From: Ewingella sp. CoE-038-23
GTDB lineage: Bacteria > Pseudomonadota > Gammaproteobacteria > Enterobacterales > Enterobacteriaceae
Direction of reading: 5' to 3'
Assembly: GCF_040419245.1 (NCBI RefSeq)
Contig: NZ_JAZHOH010000001.1
Location: forward strand, 2,542,001-2,606,000
Length of the DNA stretch: 64,000 nucleotides
Position numbers and translations under genes: made by a program. The notes under the pieces were generated by a model. That model had not been told where the DNA came from, made no database searches, and worked only from the letters and a program-made list of their open reading frames with translations. Positions 1-9,131 of this stretch are shown piece after piece; the stretch's first letter is position 1, and each line of letters starts with the position of its first letter.

Positions 1-1857
1 ACGCAGCCATTCGCGCACCAGGCCGGCACGGCCTTTCGGCGAGTGAATGCGGCTGCCGGTAATTTTCATTGACGGGCACATCGGGCTTTTCACATCAAAG
101 TTAAAGCACAGGCCGTTGCCGTTACACTCCATCGCGCCACGGAAGGACTGGCGAACCTCGAGAGGAATGCGTCGATCAAAGGTGCCGCGCTTGACCGCGT
201 CCACTTTCATCATCGGCTCGTCGTTGTCTAAAGGCGCACAAATCTTGCCGGGGTTGAGCCGATTGTCCGGGTCGAAGACCGATTTAATGCGGCGCAGCTC
301 GTGGAACAGCTCTTCGCCGAAGAAGGCCGGGCTGTATTCGGCGCGGAAGCCTTTACCATGCTCGCCCCACAACAGGCCGCCGTATTTGGCAGTTAACGCC
401 ACTACTTGGTCGGAAATCTGCTTCAGCAGGACTTCTTGTTGCGGGTCACACATATCCAGAGCCGGGCGGACGTGAAGCACCCCGGCGTCGACGTGGCCGA
501 ACATACCGTAACTCAGGTTATGACTGTCGAGCAGCGCGCGGAATTCAACAATATAGTCAGCCAGATGCTGCGGCGGCACGCAGGTGTCTTCGGCAAACGG
601 CAGCGGCTTGGCCTGCCCTTTGGCATTCCCTAGCAGGCCGACGGCCTTTTTGCGCATATTGTAAATACGCTCAATGCCTGGCAGGTCGGCGCAAATCTGA
701 TAGCCAATCACCCCGGCTTCGCCGTCGCTGATTAAACTGTCGAGGCGTTCACAAAGCGATTCAACCTGACGCTCGATCAACACGCCGTCATCACCTGCGA
801 ACTCGACAATATTCAGCCCCTGCATGTCTTTGCCGGGGACGTCGGTAATGTAGTCACGCACGGTGTGCCAGACGATATCTTCCCGCGCCAGATTCAGCAC
901 TTTGGAGTCGACCGTTTCCACCGACAGGGCATTGGCCTCAACCATCAGCGGCGCATTGCGCAGCGCGGAGTTGAAAGAGTCATATTTAATATTGACCAGA
1001 CGGCGCACTTTCGGGATTGGCGTGATGTTCAGCCGCGCTTCGGTGATAAAGGCCAGCGATCCTTCTGAACCCGTGAGGATGCGAGTCAGGTTGAAGTTTT
1101 GCAGGTCGTCGCTTAATACGTGGCGCAAGTCATAACCGGTGAGGAAGCGGTTAAGTTTGGGGAATTTTTCGATAACCAGCGCGCGGTTGTCGCGGCAGCT
1201 ATCTAACACGGTGCGATAAATCCGACCAATCACCGAATTCTCTTCACCCAGCTTGTCAGCCAGCGCCGTCGGCATGGAGGTGGTGTCGAGCATCTCGCCG
1301 CCAATCACAATCGCCCGCAGCCCGAGAACGTGGTCTGAGGTTTTGCCATACACCAGTGAACCCTGACCCGAAGCGTCGGTGTTGATCATGCCACCCAGCG
1401 TCGCGCGGTTACTGGTCGACAGCTCAGGGGAGAAGAAATAGCCGAGTGGGCGCAAATAGTCATTCAGCTGGTCTTTAATCACCCCCGCTTCAACCTTCAC
1501 CCAGCCCTGCTCGACGTTAACATCTAGGATGCGATTCATATGACGGGACATATCAACCACAATTCCCCGGTTTAACGACTGGCCGTTGGTGCCAGTACCA
1601 CCGCCGCGCGGGGTGAATACCAGAGATTTAAAACGCTCCTGCCCGGCGAGACGCGCCAATAAGGCCACGTCAGAGGTCGCCATCGGGAACAGCACGGCAT
1701 CCGGCAGCAGCTGATAGACGCTATTGTCGGTCGCCATCGTCAATCTATCGGCGTAGCTGGTTGTCACATCGCCGGTGAACCCGTCTTTTTTTAACGCTTC
1801 CAAAAAATCGAGCACCAGTTGAATGACGCCGGGTGCCTGTGAAATCTGTGGGATCAT
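1..1857 (-). CDS. ydiJ: D-2-hydroxyacid/2-hydroxyglutarate dehydrogenase YdiJ, C-terminal part outside window
   Basis: FAD-linked oxidoreductase of the YdiJ family, which oxidises D-2-hydroxyglutarate-type substrates. The frame is open from ATG at 1857 to the window edge, giving the first 619 residues of a protein that is about 1,018 residues in E. coli. Residues 84-93 read RGGGTGTNGQ, the glycine-rich FAD-binding loop of the PCMH/FAD_binding_4 fold, followed by the FAD-oxidase C domain. The last residues in the window begin the iron-sulfur part: cysteines at about 578, 584 and 594 (CNGNGLC, then MCPS). The N-terminus MIPQISQAPG matches the E. coli protein as I remember it, which fixes the start. 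It is divergent from ydiK, as in E. coli. The missing C-terminus is only the window edge. Confidence 0.93.
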   Translation of the reverse strand, partial: MIPQISQAPGVIQLVLDFLEALKKDGFTGDVTTSYADRLTMATDNSVYQLLPDAVLFPMATSDVALLARLAGQERFKSLVFTPRGGGTGTNGQSLNRGIVVDMSRHMNRILDVNVEQGWVKVEAGVIKDQLNDYLRPLGYFFSPELSTSNRATLGGMINTDASGQGSLVYGKTSDHVLGLRAIVIGGEMLDTTSMPTALADKLGEENSVIGRIYRTVLDSCRDNRALVIEKFPKLNRFLTGYDLRHVLSDDLQNFNLTRILTGSEGSLAFITEARLNITPIPKVRRLVNIKYDSFNSALRNAPLMVEANALSVETVDSKVLNLAREDIVWHTVRDYITDVPGKDMQGLNIVEFAGDDGVLIERQVESLCERLDSLISDGEAGVIGYQICADLPGIERIYNMRKKAVGLLGNAKGQAKPLPFAEDTCVPPQHLADYIVEFRALLDSHNLSYGMFGHVDAGVLHVRPALDMCDPQQEVLLKQISDQVVALTAKYGGLLWGEHGKGFRAEYSPAFFGEELFHELRRIKSVFDPDNRLNPGKICAPLDNDEPMMKVDAVKRGTFDRRIPLEVRQSFRGAMECNGNGLCFNFDVKSPMCPSMKITGSRIHSPKGRAGLVREWLR

Positions 1858-2126
1858 TTATTTCGACTCTATTTTGTTGTTGTTTGCCGGGCCCTGTTCA
1901 TTACCCAACATAAAAACTAACATACTTCGTTTTCACGCGCTTCGTCTGCGTAAGGTTGACTATAATCATCCACCGATAGCGCCTGCACGCACAGATGTCT
2001 GGCGCAACAAAAAGTGCGATCTATTGTCCAAAAATGAAGAAATGCTCCATGCTTATCCAGTTATGAAAAGCAGTATTTGTCCGTAATATGTGGGCTTAAG
2101 CCTTGTTTTTACTATGAGAACCAAGA

Positions 2127-3224
2127 ATGAATCTCCCGATGAAGCGTTATGATTTACCTCAAATTATGTTTGGGGTGCTGTTTATTGCTCTGATGACGGT
2201 GGCCAGTATTTGGGTTGTTCAACCCTTTATTTTAGGCTTTGCTTGGGCTGGCATGGTGGTTATCGCCACCTGGCCGTTAATGATCAAATTGCAAAGATTG
2301 CTCTGGGGTAAGCGTTTTCTGGCGGTGATAGTGATGACGCTGCTGTTAATTCTGCTTTTCGTTTTACCTATCGCGCTGCTGGTCAGCAGCGCGATAGAAA
2401 ATGGTACACCACTGGTCGAACTCGCCAGCAACCCTTCAAGCCTACATATGCCGGACTTTAAATGGCTACAGGCTATCCCGCTGGTTGGACACAAGCTCTA
2501 CAGCGGCTGGCACTCGCTGATTAACGGCGGCGGTAGCGCGTTGATGGGTAAGGTTCAGCCATATGTCGGTCAGACTGCCTCGTGGTTTGTCACTCAGGCC
2601 GGGCATTTGGGGCGCTTCATCGTCCACTGTTCTCTAATGCTTCTATTCAGCGCCCTGCTTTATAGCCGTGGCGAACAGGTTGGCATGGGCATCCGCCACT
2701 TTGCCATCCGCCTGGCAGCCGATCGCGGCGACGCGGCGGTTATCCTTGCGGGTCAAGCCATCCGTGCTGTCGCGCTGGGCGTAGTAGTCACCGCGATTGT
2801 CCAGTCCGTGCTGGGCGGAATTGGTTTGGCTATCGCCGGTATTCCTTACGCTACCGTGCTGACTGTGGTGATGTTCGTCTGCTGCGTAGCGCAAATCGGG
2901 CCACTGCTGGTGCTGATCCCGGCAATCGTCTGGCTGTACTGGACCGGCGACAATACCTGGGGCACCGTGCTGCTGGTGTGGAGCTGTGTGGTGGGTTCAC
3001 TCGACAACGTACTGCGTCCGGTCCTCATCCGAATGGGCGCTGACTTACCGATGCTGCTGATTCTGTCAGGGGTTATCGGTGGCTTGTTCGCCTTCGGCAT
3101 GATTGGTCTGTTTATCGGTCCGGTCGTTCTGGCAGTCTCTTATCGCCTGATTTCCTTATGGGTTAACGAAGCGCCAGAACCTGAGAAAAACGTCGATCAG
3201 GTGGTAAAAGCGCTCGACGAGTAA
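2127..3224 (+). CDS. ydiK: AI-2E family inner membrane transporter YdiK
   Basis: Polytopic inner membrane protein of the AI-2E (PerM/YdgG/TqsA) family, 365 residues, about the length of E. coli YdiK. Hydrophobic segments occur near residues 10-65, 70-92, 150-190 and in a block from about 210 to 350. Conserved runs include FILGFAWAG near residue 30 and IRMGADLPM near 305. The substrate is unknown, and the family name does not prove autoinducer export. The ATG at 2127 has no good Shine-Dalgarno sequence, and an in-frame ATG at 2139 could be used instead. The gene is divergent from ydiJ and followed by a terminator and then the sRNA gene rprA, the same order as in E. coli. Confidence 0.92.
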   Translation: MNLPMKRYDLPQIMFGVLFIALMTVASIWVVQPFILGFAWAGMVVIATWPLMIKLQRLLWGKRFLAVIVMTLLLILLFVLPIALLVSSAIENGTPLVELASNPSSLHMPDFKWLQAIPLVGHKLYSGWHSLINGGGSALMGKVQPYVGQTASWFVTQAGHLGRFIVHCSLMLLFSALLYSRGEQVGMGIRHFAIRLAADRGDAAVILAGQAIRAVALGVVVTAIVQSVLGGIGLAIAGIPYATVLTVVMFVCCVAQIGPLLVLIPAIVWLYWTGDNTWGTVLLVWSCVVGSLDNVLRPVLIRMGADLPMLLILSGVIGGLFAFGMIGLFIGPVVLAVSYRLISLWVNEAPEPEKNVDQVVKALDE

Positions 3225-3235
3225 GACTTAAAAAC

Positions 3236-3285
3236 GCCGCCTGCACGCGCTTTAACCAAGCGTTTTGCAGGTGGCATTTTCTCTT
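3236..3285 (+). terminator. Probable terminator after ydiK
   Basis: Arms 3236-3245 (gccgcctgca) and 3266-3275 (tgcaggtggc) pair over ten positions with one G-T pair. They enclose a smaller cgc/gcg stem and are followed by a T-rich tract from 3277. The hairpin begins 12 bases after the ydiK stop codon. Confidence 0.6.
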
Positions 3286-3384
3286 CTTTTACCCCCTCGC
3301 AATAAAATTTCCGCGCAATTTCTCTTTGGCATTTTTCTCATTCATAAATCCAGTTAATTAGTTAACTATCGAAATAATTACTAT

Positions 3385-3398
3385 TAAGAGTATTCTTA
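3385..3398 (+). promoter_or_regulatory. RcsB box of the rprA promoter
   Basis: The sequence taagagtattctta closely matches the RcsB box consensus (TAAGAATATTCCTA-like). It lies directly upstream of the -35 position of a promoter whose -10 is tagtat (3422-3427), 17 bases downstream of a poor -35 (3399-3404). A weak -35 next to an activator box is what RcsB-activated transcription of rprA would need. The assignment rests on the sequence match plus the known RcsB control of rprA in E. coli. Confidence 0.7.
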
Positions 3399-3432
3399 CA
3401 GACTGAAAGACTATGCAACCCTAGTATTGTTA

Positions 3433-3541
3433 ACAGTTTGGATTTCAACCTCCTGATTTATATGTAAGCTTTCCCCTAGCTGGCATAAAACGAAATTGCT
3501 GTGTGTAGTCTTTGCCTGTCTCCAATGACGGGCCTTTTTTT
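3433..3541 (+). ncRNA. rprA: RprA small regulatory RNA
   Basis: Hfq-dependent sRNA that, in E. coli, base-pairs with the rpoS leader to activate sigma S synthesis and also acts on csgD and other mRNAs. The 3' half, from gaaattgctgtgtgtagtc through the terminator stem (gcctgtc/gacgggc and a T tract at 3534-3541), is almost identical to E. coli RprA. The 5' half keeps the rpoS-pairing core (ctgatttata, then cccctag) but has diverged elsewhere. Length, position downstream of ydiK and the upstream RcsB box all agree. The 5' end at 3433 is inferred from the -10 position and by alignment to the remembered E. coli sequence. Confidence 0.88.
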
Positions 3542-3620
3542 GTCCATCATTCAGCAAATCGCTCGAAAAACCCTCCTCTTATTTACCCCCACTGATCCCT
3601 TATTTTGGCTCTTTGGCCAT

Positions 3621-3650
3621 AAAAAAAGCCGTGGCTTAGGGCCACGGCTT
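3621..3650 (-). terminator. Terminator of ppsA
   Basis: A perfect ten-base stem, aagccgtggc (3626-3635) with gccacggctt (3641-3650), and a five-base loop. On the minus strand it is followed by seven T. It lies 33 bases beyond the ppsA stop codon. Confidence 0.88.
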
Positions 3651-3682
3651 ATAAGTGTTGGGAGTTCAGCAATACTTGCCGA

Positions 3683-6061
3683 TTATTTCTTTTCTGCCAG
3701 CGCCAGCCAGGTTTGCACTACGGTGTCTGGGTTAAGGGACAAGCTGTCGATCCCCTCCTCCATTAACCATTGCGCGAAGTCCTGATGGTCAGAAGGCCCC
3801 TGCCCGCAGATACCCACGTATTTGCCCTGTTTCTTGGCGGCTTTAATTGCCATCGACAGCAGTGCCTTGACTGCCTCGTTGCGCTCGTCAAAGAGTTCAG
3901 ACACCACGCCAGAATCTCGGTCAAGGCCCAAAGTCAGCTGGGTCATGTCGTTAGAGCCGATTGAGAAGCCGTCGAAGTGCTCGAGGAATTGCTCAGCCAG
4001 CAAGGCGTTGGAAGGGATCTCACACATCATGATCACTTTCAGGCCATTTTCGCCACGTTTCAGACCTTGCCGCGCCAGCTCGGCCACCACGGCTTCAGCC
4101 TGCGCCACGGTACGCACAAACGGGATCATCACTTCAACGTTCGTGAGATCCATATCGTTACGCACTCGCTTCATGGCTTCACACTCGAGGGCGAAGCAGT
4201 CGCGGAAGTTGTCCGACACATAGCGGCCCGCGCCACGGAAGCCCAGCATCGGGTTCTCTTCGTGTGGCTCGTACTTCTCGCCACCCACCAGATTGGCGTA
4301 TTCGTTAGACTTAAAGTCAGACAGACGCACAATCACGCGTTTTGGCCAGAAGGCAGCGCCAAGGGTGGCGATCCCTTCCGTCAAACGCGCCACGTAGTAT
4401 TCACGCGGGCTATCGTAACCTTGAATAAGCTTGCTGATCTCTTCCTGCAATGCCGGTTCCTGCTGGTCGAATTCCAGCAAGGCTTTTGGATGCACGCCGA
4501 TCATGCGGTTGATGATGAACTCAAGACGCGCCAGCCCCACCCCTTCATTCGGCAGACAGGCAAAGTCGAAGGCGCGGTCAGGGTTACCGATGTTCATCAT
4601 GATTTTCAGCGGCAGCTCTGGCAGTTCGTTAACTTCCGAACTTTGCACGCTGAAGTCCAGCTCATCTTCGTAGACATAGCCGGTGTCGCCTTCGGAGCAA
4701 GATACCGTAACTTTCTGGTTCTCTTTTAGCCTCTCAGTGGCGTCGCCGCAGCCTACCACCGCCGGAATGCCCAGTTCACGGGCAATAATAGCCGCATGGC
4801 AGGTACGCCCGCCGCGATTGGTGACAATCGCCGAGGCTTTCTTCATGATCGGTTCCCAATCGGGATCGGTCATGTCAGTGACCAAAATGTCACCGGCTTT
4901 AACATGGTGCATCTCGCTGATGTCATGGATGATTTTCACCGGACCCGCGCCAATGCGATGCCCGATAGCACGCCCTTCCACCAGCACTTTGCTGCTGCCA
5001 TTGAGCTGGTAGCGCTCCATCACCTGCCCGTTAGAACGGACGGTCTCTGGGCGTGCCTGTACAATGTAGAGTTTGTTATTGTGACCATCTTTGGCCCACT
5101 CGATATCCATCGGGCGGCCATAGTGTTTTTCAATTAATAATGCCTGACGCGCTAACGCCTGAATCTCTTCATCGGTCAGCGAGAAGCGATCGCTTAGCTC
5201 AGCGGGCACATCTTCAATCTGCACCTGCTTGCCGTGCTCTTGGCTGTCGGCATAGACCATGCGGATCTTTTTTGACCCCATGGTGCGGCGCACGATGGCC
5301 GGTTTGTTTTTGGCAAGCGTTGGTTTGTGGACGTAGAACTCGTCAGGGTTCACCGCGCCCTGCACCACCATCTCGCCCAACCCGTAGGCGGAAGTGATGA
5401 ACACCACCTGATCAAAACCGGACTCAGTATCAATGGTGAACATGACGCCTGCGGCGGCCAAATCGGAACGCACCATGCGCTGAACCCCGGCGGATAGCGC
5501 CACGCCGCGATGGTCATAGCCCTGATGCACGCGATAAGAGATCGCACGATCATTAAATAAGGATGCATACACGTGCTTGATAGCCGTCAAAATGGCATCA
5601 AAGCCCTGCACGTTAAGGAAGGTTTCCTGCTGGCCAGCAAACGACGCGTCTGGCATATCTTCGGCAGTGGCGGAAGAGCGCACGGCGAAGGAGGCGTCTT
5701 TTTCACCTTCAGACAATTGCTGATAGGCTTGGCGAATATCTTTTTCCAGCTCTGGCTGGAAAGGTGTTTCCACAATCCACTGACGGATCTGCGTGCCGGC
5801 TTTGGTCAACTGGGCAATGTCGTCCACATCAATGCTATCGAGCAAATCGTGGATGCGCGTGTTGACGCCGCTCTGGTCCAAAAAGTCATTAAAGGCTTTT
5901 GAACTGGTCGCAAAGCCATTGGGTACGGATACGCCCAAATCAGACAGATTGGTGATCATTTCCCCCAAGGACGCATTCTTACCCCCGACCTTGTCAACGT
6001 CGTTCATACCTAACTGGTTGTACCAGATAACATTGCGTAAATCGGGTTCGAGATTGGCCAT
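3683..6061 (-). CDS. ppsA: Phosphoenolpyruvate synthase
   Basis: Converts pyruvate, ATP and water to phosphoenolpyruvate, AMP and phosphate in the cytoplasm. This is the gluconeogenic step for growth on three-carbon acids. The protein is 792 residues, the same as E. coli PpsA. Order of domains: N-terminal pyruvate/ATP-binding domain (about 20-345), the swivelling phosphohistidine domain with GGRTCHAA (phosphorylated His at about 422, PpsR-target Thr at about 420), and the C-terminal PEP-binding barrel containing IGSNDMTQ and the cysteine in GICGQG at about 752. The ATG at 6061 is chosen because AAGGA lies 7 bases upstream. An upstream in-frame start at 6085 has no such site. It is divergent from its own regulator gene ppsR, with a Cra-type site between them. 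Confidence 0.97.
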   Translation of the reverse strand: MANLEPDLRNVIWYNQLGMNDVDKVGGKNASLGEMITNLSDLGVSVPNGFATSSKAFNDFLDQSGVNTRIHDLLDSIDVDDIAQLTKAGTQIRQWIVETPFQPELEKDIRQAYQQLSEGEKDASFAVRSSATAEDMPDASFAGQQETFLNVQGFDAILTAIKHVYASLFNDRAISYRVHQGYDHRGVALSAGVQRMVRSDLAAAGVMFTIDTESGFDQVVFITSAYGLGEMVVQGAVNPDEFYVHKPTLAKNKPAIVRRTMGSKKIRMVYADSQEHGKQVQIEDVPAELSDRFSLTDEEIQALARQALLIEKHYGRPMDIEWAKDGHNNKLYIVQARPETVRSNGQVMERYQLNGSSKVLVEGRAIGHRIGAGPVKIIHDISEMHHVKAGDILVTDMTDPDWEPIMKKASAIVTNRGGRTCHAAIIARELGIPAVVGCGDATERLKENQKVTVSCSEGDTGYVYEDELDFSVQSSEVNELPELPLKIMMNIGNPDRAFDFACLPNEGVGLARLEFIINRMIGVHPKALLEFDQQEPALQEEISKLIQGYDSPREYYVARLTEGIATLGAAFWPKRVIVRLSDFKSNEYANLVGGEKYEPHEENPMLGFRGAGRYVSDNFRDCFALECEAMKRVRNDMDLTNVEVMIPFVRTVAQAEAVVAELARQGLKRGENGLKVIMMCEIPSNALLAEQFLEHFDGFSIGSNDMTQLTLGLDRDSGVVSELFDERNEAVKALLSMAIKAAKKQGKYVGICGQGPSDHQDFAQWLMEEGIDSLSLNPDTVVQTWLALAEKK

Positions 6062-6194
6062 GAAACAATCCTTTCTTAATTTCAATAGGCTGCTGACGAA
6101 TAAGCAGACTAATAGTTGATGTACGGAAATTGGCGTATTACTGAAAAACGGTCAGTTATTTCAGACTAGCATAGAGAACAATAATCTTTGGACA

Positions 6195-6208
6195 GGTGAA
6201 TCGATCCA
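6195..6208 (-). promoter_or_regulatory. Candidate Cra (FruR) site upstream of ppsA
   Basis: Read on the plus strand, GGTGAATCGATCCA fits every position of the published Cra consensus RSTGAAWCSNTHHW. It lies 134 bases upstream of the ppsA start, and Cra is a known activator of ppsA in E. coli. The intergenic region 6062-6573 (512 bp) otherwise holds AT-rich sequence with presumed promoters for both divergent genes that I could not place firmly. Confidence 0.55.
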
Positions 6209-6573
6209 GCAACTGAAACTATTTCTGTTTAAGAAAATTCCAAAGCTGACACCATCCAGCTTGCTGTAGAAAACCAGTAATTCCTTACAAATCAGGAAGA
6301 CATGCAACACATCCTCCTCTTGCCAACAACCTTACGCCTAATGCTGAAGCTCTGCTGAAGCAAATCAAAACTCTGCGTAACACCTCGGAAAAAATAAAAT
6401 GTCATTTCATTTTTCTCAGTCAATTTGCGCAATATCTCGCAAAGTTTGCGCAATAAAATTCTTCTGCTTTTTATTTCCACCCAATAAGACTATTACTGTT
6501 TATCTAATGCGAAAGATAAATGAAAATGCTGGCTGAGCGAGCTTGCCGAATTAACGAAATTCAGGAGTTTGAT

Positions 6574-7395
6574 GTGGATAGATGTGTATTTTACATTTCG
6601 GATGGTACTGCCATTACGGCGGAAGTGTTGGGGCACGCGGTCCTTTCTCAATTTCCGGTTAATGCGACAACCTTCTCGCTGCCCTTTGTGGAGAATGAAG
6701 GGCGAGCCAAGGCCGTCTGCCAGCAAATCAATGATATCTATGCAAAGACCGGCGCTCGCCCGCTGGTCTTTTATTCCATTATCTCGCGCGAAGTGCGCGA
6801 TATTATTGCCAGCAGCGAAGGCTTTTGTCAGGACATCGTGCAGTCATTGGTTGCGCCATTGCAAAATGAGCTAGGCGTTGAACCTACGCCCGTTGCCAAT
6901 CGCACTCACGGCCTGACGGCCAGCAACATCACTAAGTATGACGCCCGTATCGCGGCCATTGACTACACGTTGGCCCACGATGACGGCATATCACTACGCA
7001 ATTTAGATCAGGCTCAGGTCATTTTGTTGGGCGTATCACGCTGTGGCAAAACCCCCACCAGCCTCTATTTAGCCTTACAGTTTGGTATTCGCGCGGCAAA
7101 CTACCCGTTTACCGCCGATGACATGGACAACATTCAGCTTCCTCCGGCCCTTAAGCCTCATATGCATAAGCTGTTTGGCTTGACCATCAACCCGGAGCGC
7201 CTCTCCGCGATTCGTCAGGAACGCGTGGAGAACAGCCGCTATGCTTCGCTGCGCCAATGCCGAATGGAAGTGTCAGAAGTTGAAGCCCTGTTCCGCAAAA
7301 ATCAAATACGTTATCTGAACAGTACAAACTATTCGGTAGAAGAGATTTCGGCCAAAATAATGGACAGTTTCGGCATGAGCCGCCGGATGTTTTAA
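6574..7395 (+). CDS. ppsR: PEP synthase regulatory protein (bifunctional kinase/pyrophosphorylase)
   Basis: DUF299-family enzyme (YdiA in E. coli) that inactivates PEP synthase by ADP-dependent phosphorylation of a threonine next to the catalytic histidine, and reactivates it by Pi-dependent dephosphorylation. The P-loop-like GVSRCGKT is at residues 153-160. The N-terminus [18 protein letters not shown] and C-terminal SRRMF are family hallmarks. I start it at GTG 6574 because AGGAG ends 6 bases upstream, giving 273 residues against 277 in E. coli. The longer frame from 6520 would put 18 unconserved residues in front. It is divergent from ppsA, and the pairing of kinase and target gene supports both calls. 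Confidence 0.94.
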   Translation: MDRCVFYISDGTAITAEVLGHAVLSQFPVNATTFSLPFVENEGRAKAVCQQINDIYAKTGARPLVFYSIISREVRDIIASSEGFCQDIVQSLVAPLQNELGVEPTPVANRTHGLTASNITKYDARIAAIDYTLAHDDGISLRNLDQAQVILLGVSRCGKTPTSLYLALQFGIRAANYPFTADDMDNIQLPPALKPHMHKLFGLTINPERLSAIRQERVENSRYASLRQCRMEVSEVEALFRKNQIRYLNSTNYSVEEISAKIMDSFGMSRRMF

Positions 7396-7409
7396 GGGCT
7401 TTTAATGAC

Positions 7410-7434
7410 GTAGACGGCATAACCTGCCGTCTAC
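7410..7434 (+). terminator. Hairpin between ppsR and aroH
   Basis: A perfect ten-base stem, gtagacggca (7410-7419) with tgccgtctac (7425-7434), and a five-base loop, starting 15 bases after the ppsR stop. No T tract follows, so it may be a poor or factor-dependent terminator or an mRNA 3'-end stabiliser. Confidence 0.5.
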
Positions 7435-7522
7435 AGTTGAAATCATCTAGTTTTGCGTTATTGTGATCGCCATCACTTCCCGGTATTCCTGCCGTAGCGA
7501 AGAAACACATTTCGAGAATCAC

Positions 7523-8569
7523 ATGTCACAAACAGATGAACTGCGTACGACGCGCATCGACAGCCTGATCACACCTCAGGCACTGGCGGAAAAACTGCCA
7601 GTTTCCTCGTCGGTCGCCAACAGCGTGACAACGTCACGCAAGCGAATTGAACAGATAATTTCCGGTGAAGATCCCCGTCTTTTAGTGGTCGTCGGCCCCT
7701 GCTCTATTCACGATATCGAAGCTGCCATTGACTATGCCGGGAAGCTCAACGTTCTGCGTGAACGTTATAAAGACCGACTGGAAATCGTCATGCGCACCTA
7801 TTTTGAAAAACCGCGCACCGTGGTCGGCTGGAAAGGATTGATCTCCGATCCCGAGCTGAACGGGACTTTCCGCGTCAACCATGGCATCGAGCTGGCGCGC
7901 AAAGTGCTGTTGGCGGTGAATGAGTTGGGAATGCCCACGGCCACTGAGTTCCTAGATATGGTGATCGGCCAGTATATTGCCGACCTGATTAGCTGGGGAG
8001 CCATCGGCGCACGCACCACCGAGAGCCAGATTCACCGTGAAATGGCGTCAGCTCTCTCTTGCCCGGTAGGCTTTAAAAATGGCACTGACGGCAACACGCG
8101 CATCGCCATCGACGCGATCCGAGCTTCTCGCGCCAGCCATATGTTCCTCTCGCCGGACAAAACCGGGCAGATGACTATCTACCGCACCTCGGGCAACCCT
8201 TACGGCCACGTGATCATGCGCGGCGGTAAGACGCCAAACTACCACGCGGCCGACCTACAGGAAGCCTGCCGCAATCTGGCCGAGTTCGATTTGCCTCAGC
8301 GTTTAGTGGTCGATTTCAGCCACGGCAACTGCCAGAAGCAGCACCGCCGCCAGTTAGACGTCGCTAAAGACATATGCCAGCAGATTCGCGCGGGTTCAAC
8401 CGCCATTGCCGGTATCATGGCGGAAAGCTTCCTTGAAGAAGGCACCCAGCCGATTGTCGCAGGTCAGCCTCTCACCTATGGCAAGTCGATCACTGACCCT
8501 TGTCTGAACTGGGAAGATACTGAGACCTTAATCAACATGCTGGCCGAGGCGGTGGATAGCCGTTTTTGA
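7523..8569 (+). CDS. aroH: 3-deoxy-7-phosphoheptulonate synthase (DAHP synthase), AroH type
   Basis: Condenses phosphoenolpyruvate and erythrose 4-phosphate to DAHP, the first step of the shikimate pathway. The protein is 348 residues, the length of the Trp-sensitive E. coli isozyme AroH, and its N-terminus (MSQTDELRTTRIDSL) and position beside ppsR match it. Visible conserved runs are GPCSIHD near residue 60, RTYFEKPRT near 92, the KNGTDG loop near 188 and VDFSHGNCQKQHRRQ near 265, which carries metal-binding histidine. The ATG at 7523 is chosen by alignment to the family; the frame extends 20 codons upstream without conservation. Feedback by tryptophan is inferred from the isozyme type. A convincing TrpR operator is not visible, only a CTAGTT half-site at 7447-7452. 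Confidence 0.95.
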   Translation: MSQTDELRTTRIDSLITPQALAEKLPVSSSVANSVTTSRKRIEQIISGEDPRLLVVVGPCSIHDIEAAIDYAGKLNVLRERYKDRLEIVMRTYFEKPRTVVGWKGLISDPELNGTFRVNHGIELARKVLLAVNELGMPTATEFLDMVIGQYIADLISWGAIGARTTESQIHREMASALSCPVGFKNGTDGNTRIAIDAIRASRASHMFLSPDKTGQMTIYRTSGNPYGHVIMRGGKTPNYHAADLQEACRNLAEFDLPQRLVVDFSHGNCQKQHRRQLDVAKDICQQIRAGSTAIAGIMAESFLEEGTQPIVAGQPLTYGKSITDPCLNWEDTETLINMLAEAVDSRF

Positions 8570-8601
8570 TAGTTATCCCAATTATCTGCGCTAAGTCACG
8601 C

Positions 8602-8627
8602 AAAAGGGCAACGCAGGTTGCCCTTTT
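8602..8627 (+). terminator. Terminator after aroH
   Basis: A perfect eleven-base stem, aaaagggcaac (8602-8612) with gttgccctttt (8617-8627), and a four-base loop, 32 bases after the aroH stop. Confidence 0.8.
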
Positions 8628-8760
8628 CAATGAGCAAATTTTATCCCCACGGTAGAATATCTTTCGCCCCGTCCGCTGATTTTCCTCACAGTTTTTACCT
8701 TTCCCCTCCCCTAAATAGGGTTAACCCTCAGATAACTGACGATTTAACATCAGATTTCTC

Positions 8761-8802
8761 TTGATGTGTTGTGTCAATGATTTGATAATGATTCTCACAT
8801 TG
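8761..8802 (+). promoter_or_regulatory. Promoter with overlapping Fur box for the heme operon
   Basis: A sigma-70 type promoter is seen: -35 ttgatg (8761-8766), a 17-base spacer, and -10 gataat (8784-8789). A Fur-box-like sequence, GATAATGATTCTCACATTG (8784-8802), starts at the -10. It matches 13 of 19 positions of the Fur consensus, including the first nine. Iron-bound Fur sitting there would block the promoter, the expected control of hem genes. Confidence 0.75.
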
Positions 8803-8830
8803 ATATTAATTGCTATTAACATCTGTAACT

Positions 8831-9031
8831 ATGAATGACAAAACTCAACCCATTTCGCCTCATGCTATCGGCAACTCGCCACTGGATAGCCATGGGGAAA
8901 ATACCGAGGGTGCAATCTGCATTTCGAGTGCAGATCTGCTGGGTGATGCTGGCGTAGCGACCATTATCCATCAAGGGCAACGCTACCAACTGCGTCAGAC
9001 CAAGGCCGGAAAACTGATACTGACTAAATAA
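8831..9031 (+). CDS. hemP: Hemin uptake protein HemP
   Basis: Small cytoplasmic protein of the HemP/HmuP family (66 residues). The C-terminal half is the conserved part: a beta-strand region ending in GQRYQLRQTKAGKLILTK, which matches the family signature YxLRxTRxGKLILTK. The N-terminal half is variable and polar. The first ATG in frame is at 8831, with only a weak ribosome binding site; the frame continues seven codons upstream to a TTG. It is the first gene of the heme locus, about 30 bases downstream of the Fur box. Its molecular role is not settled in enterobacteria; in some other bacteria HmuP is needed for expression of the receptor gene. E. coli keeps a homologue, ydiE, at the same position without the rest of the operon. 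Confidence 0.9.
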   Translation: MNDKTQPISPHAIGNSPLDSHGENTEGAICISSADLLGDAGVATIIHQGQRYQLRQTKAGKLILTK

Positions 9032-9131
9032 CCGGTTTACCCTTTTAACTTACCCGCCAGCCACCCAGGTCTAAGGATCAAGGCAGCCAGCAAATCTTAT
9101 TGATATGTGAAAACATACGGAGAATTGCCCC

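Noticed and set aside
3977..4729. Long plus-strand open frames inside ppsA, and similar ones inside arnA, thrS, pheT and prc
   Set aside because: These are antisense shadows of well-identified genes in GC-rich coding sequence, with no ribosome sites or recognisable domains.
7447..7452. CTAGTT upstream of aroH as a TrpR operator
   Set aside because: Only one half-site is present; the expected CTAGT...ACTAG dyad is not visible, so TrpR control cannot be supported from sequence.
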